Shown piece by piece: positions 36,199-49,350 of a DNA stretch of 64,000 nucleotides (position 1 is the stretch's first letter; each line of letters opens with the position of its first letter). Under the pieces are notes generated by a model. That model did not search any database, was not told the DNA's origin, and saw only the letters and a program-made list of their open reading frames with translations. The translations under genes were made by a program, and so were the position numbers. This DNA comes from Calliopsis andreniformis (taxonomy: Eukaryota; Arthropoda; Insecta; Hymenoptera; Andrenidae), in assembly GCF_051401765.1 (NCBI RefSeq), contig NC_135073.1:558001-622000 (forward strand). The letters run 5' to 3'.

Positions 36199-37355
36199 CA
36201 GGGATGTGCGGGTATATAAGATCAGGGATTCCGGTCAGGTCGACAAAACACGGGCGGGATTGGGCGGGTTCCCGAGAATATCTCTTGCCTTCGGGATTGA
36301 TCGGGATCCCGAAAATATTTAATGCATCAGCACTGATCGAGATCCCGAATGCATCTGATGCATCAAAACTAATCGGGGTACCGAAAGTATTATAGGCATA
36401 CGGGCTTTCAAGATCCCGAAAGTATCTACCTGCCCACAATTGTATCGGATATCGATATTGAATTACTGTATCATCTTTTACGACGCGTTTAAAACGTTCC
36501 TGCGAATAAAATATATTTTATGTAACCGCAAAACAGTTTTATTGATTTTTTGAGAACTAAAATTAAACAAACATTTAAAATTACCTTGAATGCATTCCGA
36601 ATGTTGGGATATATTTTTGTAATTATTGTACTGTGTGTATCATCTGATTCGCCGAGTTTTGAATTTATATTAATTTTTCTCTTGCAGACGCCAAAAAACC
36701 CTACTTATATCTTAACATTTTTTATGTATCAGTTTATATAATTCAAAGTTCTTCATTCCATTTTTAATAGTCAACTGTAAACAATGTGTAAATCACGGTA
36801 TTCTTGTTCTATTTTACACGTATTTAGGGTTTTTTAAAAGTTTTGCGTTATTATCCGTTATATGAAAAATTGATCCTTCCATGTTCAAGCCCCATGCAGC
36901 ACTCCAATATTTTTATAGGTTTGTGTCCCAGATAATGTTTGTAAATTCAATATTAAATTTTAATATTAAAATTTTTAATCTTTTGATATGTAATGCAACG
37001 TCAAAGATGTGTAACTTTGAACTGATCGCGACGTCTAACCATCGACGAGAAATGCAAAATTTAATATCACATAAAGATAAAAAAGAGGATATAAGAATGT
37101 CAAAACGCTTTAGCTTCTTCAATATTTATACAAATCCTGTTTTTAATCCGTAGTTTTAAATTGTTATATATTTGTGAAATAATTGTTTTTGAAAAAGTCG
37201 TTACAATGTCAGTTCCGATGCGTCAGATACTTTCGGGATCCCGATCAGTCCCGAAGCGAGAGATACTTTCGGGAGTCCGCCCGATCCCACCCAACTTTTG
37301 CTGACCTGACCCGAAAGTCGGCAATCTCGAGATTTCGAGAACCCGTACACCACTA
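36199..37355. mobile_element. hAT-like non-autonomous element
   Basis: The left tip reads CAGGGATGTGCGGG and the right tip, read inward, TAGTGGTGTACGGG. Behind the tips, 36230-36430 and 37205-37330 are inverted copies rich in CGGGATCCCGA and GAAAGTATCT words repeated several times. Tips of this form and subterminal repeats suit hAT elements. The interior (36450-37180) is AT-rich with no transposase. An 8-bp duplication was not found. Confidence 0.65.
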
Positions 37356-38109
37356 CAGTCCGATTTTCTAGAGTTGAGTTTGGTGGCCAGGTCAACTTGC
37401 GATGGTGTCGCATCTGTAATTCGTGAATGGTGCTTCTCCCACACGACGCACGCCTTACATATTGGGCCTTAATCAATTATCTACGAATACTTGCCTTGGG
37501 CACCAAGATTTTATTTTAAAGAAAACATGAAATTTCGCGAAATCTAATGTTAGTTGCAGATATAGCACCAACTTACAGTAATTTGCGAATGAATAAAATG
37601 CCACGAGGTATCTGGTAGTGTTCTTTTCCAATGAAATTTTTCATATACAAAAAAAGTTTTCTTTTTGTTTTGCTTGATTTTACAATGACCGTCACCTAAT
37701 TTTATCTGGCGACAATTAATAATCCAATGGTGTAATGATCCTCACTAGAAAAATCCCATAAAACCGACGGTCAGTTACAAAGAGTTGTAAAGTAATTAAA
37801 TTGGACAGACAAGTAATAATTAGCAGACAAAACTAATCAATGTGTGTGTATGCAAAGAAGGTACAAGAAGCTCCCTGCATCGATCCCTGCTTCAAAGCTG
37901 CATACAATACAGCCGCAACAATAAAAATATTTTAATTTTAGTAATATATATAAAACATAATCGAATTATCTAAGTTATTATTTCGCTAATAAAAACTGAT
38001 ATTAAATTTGTTGTCTTCTAAGAAAAATATTATATAAAATTTTCATTCATCCTTTCTAATAATTCTTAACTCAAGCGGCTATAAACTTATTCCGTGACTA
38101 ATTGCAATC
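37356..38109. other. Intergenic stretch, no gene recognised
   Basis: No recognisable coding or repeat was found in this interval. Confidence 0.35.
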
Positions 38110-38213
38110 AACCTAACATTTTAGCGCAAACTACGAGATATTTCGGAGTCGGTAATCTTGCTTTGTACAGCATTGCTATGAGATATCTCGTAGTTGGCAG
38201 TGAATAGGTTAAT
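38110..38213 (-). repeat. piggyBac-like terminus with CGAGATATCTCG palindromes
   Basis: Read on the minus strand from the TTAA at about 38210, the sequence is CCTATTCACTGCC then ACTACGAGATATCTC, a spacer, and a second diverged palindrome. TTAA followed by CC and such repeats fits a piggyBac-type end. No partner end was found. A minus-strand frame of 99 codons (38407-38108) runs from unknown sequence into this terminus. Its part outside the repeat (38214-38407) reads VLQWASVPDIFAITVGNMTL and has no family I can name. Confidence 0.45.
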
Positions 38214-38494
38214 AAAACCAAAGCAGCTCTAAGACGTTGTAAATCTACCATAAACCCGGCTATGTCTAAAAGTGTCTCAAATGCGCATCTGTGGGCAGAA
38301 TTCAGTGTCATATTACCAACAGTTATTGCAAATATGTCGGGTACTGAAGCCCACTGGAGGACATACACGTAGGAAAAATTCTTCAAAATGTTATCTCCGA
38401 CATACATATATCGAGGTCATTGAAATCGGTGCTGAGGATTCTATTCTCAATAATTATCGTTTGTGTTTAATAATAATCTACCTTTTTATAGTTA

Positions 38495-38962
38495 AGGTCG
38501 AAGTGCACTAACGCAACATGCAGAGCAGCGAAAGATATAGCATTGTCTTTACGCGAACCAATGTGCATTTACTTGAAGCGCAGCGCAGAACAGCGAAACG
38601 AACGTTGACGAATTTTCGAGAAGGCATTCTGATCGCTTCTGTACGAGTCGCTGCGCTGAGTTTCGCGTAAGTGCGCGTTGATAACAGCATCGTTGCTAGT
38701 TGCGACCGTAAACACAGTTTTGGCAACCGTTCGACTCTCTTCGTACACACAAACAAATCCAAAAGTTCAACAAACTACTGCTTATATTATGTTATAGATG
38801 AATACAGTATAGATATAGATTAAGGAATAGTTCATTGCTGAGCTGTGCTGCTCTGCTCCTTCGTTTCGAGTTCGTAAATACGCATTGGCTGTGGTTGTAG
38901 ATAATTGCAGACGGTCACTGTTCTGTTCTGCCCTGCGCGTCATGATAGTGCGCTTCGACCTC
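38495..38962. mobile_element. MITE, about 468 bp
   Basis: Ends are inverted copies: AGGTCGAAGTGCACTA at the left and AGGTCGAAGCGCACTA at the right read inward, continuing into a GCAGAGCAG/GCAGGGCAG block. Many short GCAGAGCAGCG-type words lie within. No target duplication was seen. Frames on both strands inside it have no recognisable motifs. Confidence 0.65.
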
Positions 38963-41900
38963 AAATATCACTGTGATCATTCGTCATATCTCTGATTTTT
39001 GTCTAACTTTTTTTTATAATCCCAACCACCACCTTTCACATCATCTAGGACAAACAAAAAAATTACATTTAGTTGGTCCAAACAGTTTACGCAATTTTGA
39101 GACGCAATTTTGTTGAAAGCAATGTTATCGAGAAATTTTAGTGCCTAGCCATAATATTAACAGCTGTTATTTATTGTGTTTACTTTCTTATGCATATACT
39201 GGAACAGAGAATAATGAGATTCAAATCTGACTAGCATGATGTTGTGATCTAATCCTATCCAGAGGAAGCAAAGGGTAAGAGGATCGTTTCACTTGTAACC
39301 AAAACTTATAAAAGCATGCAAGAGTGTCTTTATGATAATGATATGTCGATCCCTTCAGTTATCTCTTGGATTGTAGGACATACAGTTGAGTAATGAGAAT
39401 AATAAGAGTTTTATTAGACATGAATTGCTAGAGTTGCCACGCGATAAATTTTGTAATATTTTCTATCTCAACTTTTTTCAAACGACGACCCATGTTATTG
39501 CCGACGTAGGATCAGTAATTCTTCTAATGTCTTACCACTCCAGACTAATTGTGTGTGATTGCTTCCACCCGAAGGAGTACGTGAGTACTCTCTGACTTCT
39601 TGTTTTTAACTGATCTTGGGAAACCAAATAAAACCTAAGAATCCTCAATGCTTTTTCACCGGCTACTGCTTCACTAACAATTGTTAACCAATCAGTTGCG
39701 CAAAGACGACATTGTTATATTCTTTCCTGTCGGAAAGGTGAGACTGTACTAGCAGCTCCAAATTTTCTTCAAATTATATACAAAGTGTACGTGCTGCATG
39801 CTAGTTCCTGGGACCATCACACTCGTGTCTAACATACCGTTCAACAGTAGTATTGAGTTTATAATACATATTCTGTTATTGAGAACGAGATAAGCGAAAA
39901 CTTTGGTTTGTCTTTAATAATTTTTATCTTTTCTTAAATTTACACTGTAAAACACATTAATCTGTAGTTTATTTTATACGATTTGTATTATGTATCTACT
40001 AGTTCAACTACTGCTTTCAAAATTTTAATCAGCAAGAAAGAAATATTTATTTGCTGTAAGGAAATGAGTAGACAATACTGGTAGTTTTGGAAAAACTCTG
40101 TTTGCTTTCTGCTGCTGAGCAATTACATTGGATTGATATATTTTTTCAGGTAGGTATAGTACAGGTATCAATTGCATTTAATGTCAGCACGATAATAAGT
40201 ACTTGCGAAGTTTTGATAGCTTTCTGAGCTCTTCAAAGTACCAATGTGCTGGAAAGAAACTTTTTCTTGCGTTTAATCGATATGCTTACAAGAGTTTAAA
40301 TTATTCTTGTAAAAAATTATTTTTAGTTTTTTATTACGTCTATAATAGAAGAAAGTATATTTGTTTCCTCCATAAATGTAATATTATGTATAGCGACAAT
40401 AATTATAAATACTTCGTTGAAGGGCTAGTTTTCATTATCTATAATACAAAATATTTTGTTGTCTAATGGCAATTTTTACTTACCACCTAAATAATTTTTG
40501 ATCCTTCTAATATACACATTTGTAATCATTTTACAAATTGGTTTTCGACACGTTTCAAAGTTTCTTCCATCATTGTTCGGCTTGCCATTAATTCCTGTGC
40601 ATAGATTATTTACATAGATTATTATCAGTTTGCACTGACCATGTACGAAACTATGTAGCTGTCAGCTACCGACTGCACGGACGATACAGCATGCACATAT
40701 AAATTAATAACTTATCTTTATCAAAATCGGGATGATGTCGTCATATAGCACTTCCTTGGATTTGTCTCAATGCCCGCTATTATGTGATGAAGAAAAGGTA
40801 TAGCATGCTATTTAAGAAAATTAATTTGATTTTGAAATTTCCCCCACAACTTCGCCCACATAGAAACTGTTAATGCTATACAATGTAACACTTTATACCA
40901 AACAACTTTTATAAAAATATTTTTCTATAACTTCAATTCCTAGTGAGATATTCCACTGTACTCACTTAAACAGGACACCCTATATGTACGCATATTAACA
41001 ATTAATGATTTGCTAAAGAAAACTACAGAAAAGAACACACGCGACATATTGAAATATGAATTGACGAATTGTTTGAATGCTCTCGCGACAATATCTCTAT
41101 ATGCCAGAGAATCCATGCATTGGTGATCCGTGAAAGATCTTACATCTGGTAGACCAGGTTTACGATGCGGACGAGTTGGGCCTACTATTTTGTTTTTAAT
41201 TCTTAGTTAACTTGCCTGGAGGATTAAGTACCCCAGAAGTTGCTTCATCATTTTATGATTTTGATGAACACGTGCGCTTTGGTGTCCTGAGTTCCTGCTG
41301 AATAGCGATTGGCACATCGTACACCTCGAAACTGAGCGTGTTTCGTTAGCTTGCTACCCTTGGGGTCCTTCGCCCCTTAGATCTTTCCGGGGTGATATCA
41401 CCCCACGGAACCTAGCCACCGCATCCCACGCGTTTTCCGCACCTGAATTACCCCCACGCGCTGTCGACAATGACTTCCCTCCCATATCTGTGGTGAGAGT
41501 TGGGCATAACCTACTCCAAAGGGGCCTCCCTCGAAGGAGCAATGAAAGCTCGTATTTGTTAATTTTCCCTCCGCCCTTTGAGTGCATTCTTGTATAAAGG
41601 CAGGTTTATCAAAATGAAGTTCAGATACAACTAAATTTCATGGGTATCTCTGGTCCTTCGAACCAAACCTTAGTCGGCACATCATGTGCAAAACTCAACA
41701 AAGCCAGAACGATCTATTGATCTAGTATAAACACCTAGCTTTCGCCATCCGGCATTCTTTATCGACAAGTCACACAGCAACAAATTTACCTAAAATTATG
41801 ACCAAAACCTAAAATACGTTTTTCTATATTTTGAAACTTCAGGCAGTTGATCTCATACATGAATGAATGATCAGAGTATAAGTTTCTGTCGAAACGAATT

Positions 41901-43308
41901 TTTAATATGCAGTCCTCTTAAAGATATGGTAGTGAAAAGTTGGTGATTTCTAAGTGCAGTCTTTTCTGGCCGCAATTATGAGTAACTTTCTGATTACTTA
42001 TCGAATTATGATACTAAATGTATGATGAATAATCTTAATTAATAGGTTCGCATTTACTATATTCCTTGGTTTCATTACTTTTTTCCACTTTTTAGAGCTA
42101 TGGTAAAGACGAATACGAGACCTACACAAATTTTGTCTTTAGGTAATGAAAAAGTTATCCATCTATTCAGATCCAGCGGTCATTGTTTTTTAAATAAACT
42201 TTGAGGATTACTGAATAAGTCCCCGTTGCACTTGCGACTCTGCGATTTTCTGAGTAGTTATCATGTTTGTACCTGACCGTGTCCGTACCGCCCTCACTGT
42301 CCACATTGTTCTCATCGCTTTTAGAATACACAGTACGTTTATAACGTAGAATTGACACTACCGTGTTCTGCTAGTTCTATATTTTTAAGACTATGAGAGC
42401 TATGTTTATAAGATTCAATTAGAATATGGTGTCTTACTTGTTTGGAATTCTTTATTTTATGCTTTGCTCTCTAGGCAATAGACAACACAGATACATTAGA
42501 TTCATTGTTACGTGAAGAACACATGCTCAACAGTTTCAGAAATTGTTTTGATCCGTGGTTGATCCAAAGTGGTGTGTTGACTAATGATATACCTCGAAGA
42601 ATTACCCTTCAATGAAAAGTCCACAGGTTTAAAAATAGTTAGTCTATTTAACTTAATAATCACAAGAAATATGTGTTGCTCAGATACTATTTGGTTCTAT
42701 GAATCTATTAAAGTATTTGTTAATTTATCCATTTATCCATCTCGTCTTATTTTCAAACTCAATTACATTTTACGAACGTCTTAACAGTTGGGTGACCGCT
42801 AAGGCCCATGGGATGATACCTTCACGAGAAAACCCAATGGACGGACCGCGACGTTCGCTAAATCACGGACCGTGTGGTCGTTCAACTGGTGAATCATGGG
42901 AGGATCCTTCGACTAAGGATCCGCGCAGTTTTCAGTATTACGATAGGTCCAGTGTCTATCACTATTGAGTAGAGGGTTCAAGATTGTAAAAATGCGCGTG
43001 TTTGACAAACTGGGTCATGAAGCGACTTCTAAGGTCCCTAATTCACAGGATAAATTAACTACATGATCATCAATAATATATACTGTTTCCTTTTAAAAAA
43101 TAGTGGGCTTTTTTGTCCATATCGTAAATCATGGCTGCAGATGTCTCAGCAGATAAACACATTTCGCAGCTTTTTTTTATACCTGTTTATGGAAACCTCT
43201 CTTCCTTAAAGCAATTAGTATTTAAAGGTACCACCTCCACAACATGAATTTAACTAATAAAATCTAACCAAAGTTATCGTAATAGATCAACAGTTATTGA
43301 AGTAACAG
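38963..43308. other. Intergenic stretch with one GC-rich patch, no gene recognised
   Basis: Around 40965-40985 ACAGGACACCCTATA resembles the tip of a Tc1/mariner-like repeat facing left; no partner was found. A GC-rich patch at 41340-41600 contains a 77-codon minus-strand frame that I cannot assign. A frame at 42699-42968 (C-terminal part SWEDPSTKDPRSFQYYDRSS) is also unassigned. The rest is AT-rich and featureless. Confidence 0.4.
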
Positions 43309-44083
43309 TTGGCATTCAAAGTTTCTAAAGTATCAGTGTATTGTATAGTTTGTAATGTAGTGCGCGTCACGTCTGAATTTAAAAACAAGTGGAATGTCAG
43401 TTCCAGAAATTATAAAAAGTTTTGTAGCAAGAATCGTTCGTGGCTAGATGCAAAAATTAAATTTCCAATGAATCAAGTTAATAGTGAAAGTGGAAGACCA
43501 TCACTTCAATTTTCTGAAGCCATCGAAACATCAAAAGGAAGAAGGACTGAATCATAAAGATCGAACTACAGCTTTAACGAATTAAGTTATACCGCTGAAA
43601 TGCAATTAAGAAGAGAGCATAAGTTAGACGCTGCTAATGTTATATAATTGATATAATGAATATAATTTTCTTTCCACCTGATGCTACGGAATACGAGAAG
43701 GTATAGAAGAAAATGAATCTGTCTATTAAACCGGACGCGCCTAATAAAGCATTATCGATAGCAGTGAAGGAAAAACTGATTGAACATCAGTACAACCTCA
43801 TTAGGAATGAAGCAACAAAGAACAACAGTAAGATGTACCCTAACTACAAAGCCGTTATTGCAGCCAGAAAAAAATGCTACCCCCAAAATGTGATAATTAC
43901 TAAGTCCTTCCGCAGAGGTACCCTCGAAACATTTGCTCAACTATACGGTTATGTGGATACTTAAAGTCCAAGAGAAGGTAATAAATACCCTGAATATTGA
44001 CCAGTTAAATAACTTGTATTTAATAGTAAAATGGGATTGCGATGAAACATCGGGAATAAATACGTGTTTCGACTTTCAACTTC
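43309..44083 (+). pseudogene. Probable Transib/RAG1-like transposase, N-terminal half
   Basis: Three pieces on the plus strand fit one protein. The first (to 43557) has a basic N-terminus and SGRPSLQFSEAIETSKGRRT, a motif of the form GRPxxxFxExSxRSKxRxT, followed past a stop by LSYTAEMQLRREHKLDAANV. The second (43713-43964) has ALSIAVKEKLIEHQYNLIRN and MYPNYKAVIAARKKCYP. One base out of frame, the third (43966-44083) has IVKWDCDETSGINTCFDFQ. The KWxCDxxSG block resembles the one holding the first catalytic Asp in Transib-type transposases, relatives of vertebrate RAG1. This is from memory and unverified. The C-terminal half is missing. An inverted CACAATGTAG at about 44620 could be a terminal repeat of Transib form. 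Confidence 0.5.
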
Positions 44084-47000
44084 TATTTTATTTCATTTTC
44101 ATTTACAACGCCTATATTATATGATTTGTTCACTTGTAGGACTTTTGTTTTATTTTATTTATTTATTCCGTAATCGCAAACGTATCATTTGAATAAGGGT
44201 ACTTTTGTTACTTGTATTCTTTTCAAATTCCCAAATTCTAATGTTTTCTGTTGTTGATTGAATATATAAATATTTCTTTTGTTATTTATTAATTGAATAT
44301 TTGATTTATATTATTATTTATTATTTAGTAACTTGAACTTTGCTTTTGATAATATATTATTATGTTGCCTTTATAGATAGGTTATTTATTTAAATGTGTT
44401 GTCTAATTGCAAATTAATTTAAACGCCTCCTTTAACTGTTGATCTAATCTTTGTGAAAATGCCTGTATGAAACTAGAGCGTCGACGATCCCAAATAATAC
44501 TCCTTATCTTTTGAGAAGGTTTTCCAAATTCTGTTATATGTTACCCATGTGCCGAGGACAAATTTCTATTGCTCGGATATATTTGCACATCGCGTCACGT
44601 TACAGAACTACATTGTGGCAGCGAATTCCACCCGTAACACTATACTGTATAATATAAAATGAAAATATTTTTGTCATACAATATTTTTAATGAAGTAACT
44701 ACACTGTTTGACATTCTGTACTTCAGTAAATGCACAGGTTTATTATTTATGACGTTTCAGTTTTTACCGCTAATTCGATAATTACTTATACAAAGTGAAA
44801 AAAAATCGTTTAATACGCCTGTCTATTGAGAAACGATTTCCATTTGCTTGAGTTCAACTCGAGAGAAATAGTATTGTGGTAGTAGTTATGACGGTCCTTA
44901 TCATGAAAATGGCAGGATAACAACCGACTGAACCAGAATTCTAGAAACGCAGTTCGTCCTAATGAATTACCTACTCCATTTAACGTACACTGGAATGCCC
45001 GACTACCTCGGAATTACTTTCGCACGATCAGTGCAGCTTCTGTGGAGAATTGTAGAGTATTCTCAGCTTGGCACCTCTTCCTCGTGTCCCATCGATTACC
45101 TCAAGAGCATAAATGTCTTCATAAAGTTGTTTCTTCGAAAAAGGTAATAAATAAATAAATTTGACAGCGCGTAAATAAAATTTAAGTAATTCCAAATATG
45201 ATGTAATAACCAGATATTACCTTGACAGATAGTAGAGGCGGAATAACTGTATTTTACAATAATAATCAATCGATATTTTAGTCTACTACAAACTATCTTT
45301 GTATGCACAGTATTCTGAAATATATTGAGCTACATATTTTTTCCCATAAATCATAGTCAGGCCGCTGAGAACTTTTTGTTTCAAATGATAACAGCGAATG
45401 AAAGCGATATATTACTACCGAATGAGGCATGAAATACTTTTATTTAAACTAATAGCTTCCTTTCTCATTAAAAGGAGAGCTTTATGTATGTAACATTGTT
45501 ATTTAAAATATCATTAACTCAATTATTTTATTTCTTTGACAGTTTACAGCGACTATAGGCGCCCGTCGAAAGTCATCGTTACGTGCGGGTAACGGTTATA
45601 CACGTTTGACACTGATCCTTTACTGGAGGACGAATATCATTCCGTACGCGCGTTATGATATCTTCCAGGCCGCGCTACAGTCAGCTGCTTAAATTATAGG
45701 TCGTTATACTATAAAATCATAATTTGATAGCAAGACAAAAGCACTTTTTATTATAAGAAACGGTAGAAGCTAAGCATTTAAATAAACTTATTTTACGTAA
45801 TGTGCATAGCTGAAAATATTATATCTGATAATTAGTTAAATTAGTAATTAGTAATTAGTTACAAAGAAACAACAATTGGAAGCTATAGTAATGATAAAAC
45901 CCCCTAATAATCGAAATGAATATTGTTTACTCGGAAAATTTGATATTGGTTAGAAAAATGACATCAAAGTCCGGCATAATCAGCTCTGAAACTGAGTATA
46001 AATGACATGTTTTCGTAAATTTTATTCACCTTTTTTGGATTTTTGAGGTACTAGATACACTCTTGTTATATTTTCTTAATTTTATTCTTCTAGATTAGAC
46101 AGAACGATTAGAAATAGATGCGGGTGCAGATTAATATGCACATATGTAAAGTATGAATATAATATATCATATATTTACTTATACAATATAGGTACTTACA
46201 TAACAGAAGTGTGTAATGAAAATTTATAATAAATGAGGACATACATGTATTTTTGTAGGTACACACATTCGTACAACTTTATAAGTGTACCATATTCAAG
46301 CACAATTCGAACTTCGGCAAGGATAGATATGAGACCTTTATACGATTCCACTAGCGGAATCGGGACTCGAGTTGTTTTTCTATTTAACTTACAAGTACCA
46401 AGAAAAAAGCAAAATGTGAACAAAATTTGCGCAAAAATGTCATTCATATCCAGTTTCGGTGCCACTTATGATGTTATTTTTCTAACGAATACCAAATTTT
46501 CCGAGCGAACGACATTCATTTCAGTTATTAGGAGGTGCAGTGCTACAGCTTTCATTCAGTTTCTTTTAAACTAGTTGGCGCATTCGGGAAACTTCACTTC
46601 TGAGGCATATATTGACATAGGATACTTGTCCATTGTGTTTGTAGCGTTACCTAATTCTGTGCCTTCAGATAAAAGTCATTTATAAAAAAAGACAACTTCT
46701 ATATATAAGTTGAGGAATTATTTTTTTTATTCAAGTTTATCTATTAATACGTAAAATTAAAAAAGAAATATTATAATAAAAATTTAATAAAAATTTAATA
46801 AATCTTTTAATAAAAATTCTTTTTTTAAAAATGGGTTTGATCCGAAGGCCGAGAAATAGATACGGGCACAGAACAATAGGCAAGTATTCTTGTAGGAATT
46901 TTCCGTATATAGGGGATCCTTCGATTCAGTTATGATTAGTTATGACCACTTCGGCCGATAATACCCTACTCCCGAAAGTGGATGTGAAATCAAGTAGGCC

Positions 47001-47106
47001 TACCTGTTGCAACAAATTAGATACGCACTTTTCCAGCCCTGTATAGTAACAATAACAAGAAATAGATTTTAAATAATAAAAGATGAAAAGAATAACCAAC
47101 TTCGTA
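44084..47106. other. Intergenic stretch, no gene recognised
   Basis: AT-rich. Two short related segments, AGAAATAGATGCGGGTGCAG (46111 on) and AGAAATAGATACGGGCACAG (46853 on), suggest a dispersed repeat. At 46770-46820 there is a small TTTAATAAAAA minisatellite. Overlapping frames at 46196-46574 on both strands have no recognisable family. Confidence 0.4.
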
Positions 47107-47303
47107 CTATAGCTGTCTCGTGAGTAGTCCCCCGAGGTGGTACATGGGCAAAAGGGATCTCTCGCTTGCTCCACTTGTCCCTGAATTTAGTTAGTATCTA
47201 TGGCCGTTTTGGCCAATAATACGTTATAGCTGAAAATACTCTTTCCACTCTGGCCAGCACGACCCGCATTGCTTCCAAGAGACTACTCATGGGACAGCTA
47301 CAG
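47107..47303. mobile_element. MITE, 197 bp, TA-flanked
   Basis: The left end CTATAGCTGTCTCGTGAGTA and the right end read inward CTGTAGCTGTCCCATGAGTA match at 20 of the first 23 positions. TA lies at both borders (47105-47106 and 47304-47305), as for Tc1/mariner-derived MITEs. No coding. Confidence 0.8.
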
Positions 47304-47999
47304 TACATTTCTTTAGTACTGTGTATTGGTTTAATGATATTTTTTATCTACTGAAAATTACAATTATGACAGGTAGTGAAGATCACCCATAGTGCAGTCT
47401 TCATGAAACCAGCAGCCCTTACAATTTAGACATTGGATCCACTCTCTCTCTCTCTCGGACTGTTTTCACATAGGGGTCCAAACAAACCAGATATAAATAA
47501 TCATTGCCTTCTAAAGAATTCCTATCCTGTATGCTAGTTTGCTTGCCTTGTTTCTTCATAGTTTTCGTGCTTTTACCTTTTTCCTTCATAAATGTTACAA
47601 TTGCTCTTTTCCACTTTTTCTTTATCCTTATACTACTTTTTGATTACCCTTTTCTTCCGGAAATTCAGTTAGAATTACAGTTTTCTGCTTCTTACGTCCT
47701 CTGTTGGATTTTGGAGTCTCAGACCAGCTCGTAGAAAAGGTATAATATCTTCCACTATCAAGCAGTTACGATATGTTTTATTATTTGCTATTACTAATAT
47801 TACGCGAGATAGTAATGTGGTCGCGATAGCAGAGCGGTTTCTAAATACGGTACGATGCACAAACATAATACGCAAATATTAATATTACTACTATTCTTTA
47901 CTTATCCTAAGAAAATAATGGTGAATAGGTTACGAAATCATCTAATCGTATACAGGCCCCGCAATACGTGATTACTTCTGGAGAGGTAGAGAGGCTTAT
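47304..47999. other. Intergenic stretch, no gene recognised
   Basis: Contains a short CT microsatellite at about 47443-47456. A hydrophobic plus-strand frame at 47504-47734 has no recognisable relatives. Confidence 0.35.
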
Positions 48000-49350
48000 G
48001 CCTTTGATTTATTTGCGGCGCCGGGTATTCAAGATACCAAGTGTTCGCTGCCCGGGCTAGCTGGAACCGCGGAGGGAGGGCTGGGTCCTATGTGGCGGAA
48101 AATGAGGAAGCAGTTGGGGATTCTAGTTCTATCTAATATACTGTAGTGGCATGACCATGTGTGTGCGTGTGTATGTGTGGGCAGGGGCCCTGGAATGTGG
48201 GGGGACGCGGTTGAATTGTGTGGCGTGCGAGTCGCGGCGAAAAAACAAACAAGCGACGAACGACGGCGTCGCGAAGAAGGAGACGACACGTTTTCGAGTT
48301 GTTGCCTAACCTACTACAATACGATAAAATGTACTTGGTGAGTACCATTTACAGCAGCAGAACAAAAATGGTACACGCGATATTCCTGCGACATTTAGTC
48401 CGCGAGGAGGTAATCTAAAGGCGACGATATCAAAACTTTTAGCCAACTAGGAGGCCCCATGAAGGCTTGGCTCTTCTAAGTTATCCACACTTCGATCTTT
48501 GTCGAAGCTTGCAGACCCAAAGAGAATCCTTGCTTCGCGAAAACCGAATTGTTTCCTGTGCCTCGGCTTTAAACAACCATTGGGACCAGTTAGCGACAGG
48601 AAATATCCACGAGATGCTAATCGAAGTCGGATTCGTCGGAGAACGGTAATGCTTACCTCTATATTGTCGCCCAGAGATCCCATGCACGTAGAAGAAGGAG
48701 GCTTCCTAACTTGTCAGTATTATCGGTACGCTATGCTTCCTTACAACAACCTGGATCGATGATTGAAAAGAGTTTTGATTCGGTCTATGGTCAAGTCATG
48801 GTGACGATCCCGGAACAGGCATCCCTGCTTGCTCCAAGTCCTGGGTTTCCCTCGTTGCCCTCTCCCGTCGATGCGAGGCCCGTGGCCCAGCAGCTACCGC
48901 TCCTCACGCTAGAGAATAAGTCCTGGAACGTGTCACGAGGTAGTCATCCTCGTTTGACGCCCATTCCGCTGTTACTGGATCTATCCCCATCTAACCGTAG
49001 TGGAGCTAATGCTTACTTCCTCAGGTGTATCGCCCGCCTCCTCCAAACCTCGAAAGCATCCTGTCCCAGACATGACAGACTCCTCCAATGCCCCGGAGGC
49101 GTCATTCTGACTCTCCAAGCTGAGTGATCCTAATGCGCTGCAGTTACCCAAAACCGAAGGATTTACCGTCAGAGTCCTGCTCTGGCTCTGATACTTTACC
49201 GCTAGCTCACTCCCGCCAATAATGTCATCGCCTCGCCGCCTTTACGGATTTTCTCATGTGTGGAACACAATCACGGGTAATGTTAGGTCCGCTGATTCCC
49301 GGTGGTGCGAATTAACTTACGCCTGGCGGATTCCGAATCTATTCGGACCC
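48000..49350. other. GC-rich island, unassigned
   Basis: GC-rich against its surroundings, with a GT-rich stretch at 48155-48180 and purine-rich sequence after it. Several open frames of 60-138 codons overlap on both strands. The longest (48711-49127, plus) is rich in Pro, Ser and Leu and has no recognisable domain. Possible identities are a decayed LTR-element leader/gag region, a non-LTR 5' region, or host non-coding exon. None is supported well enough to choose. Confidence 0.4.

Noticed and set aside
48159..48418. Overlapping plus- and minus-strand frames with Cys/Val or His/Thr repeats
   Set aside because: They are translations of GT microsatellite sequence and lack any domain.
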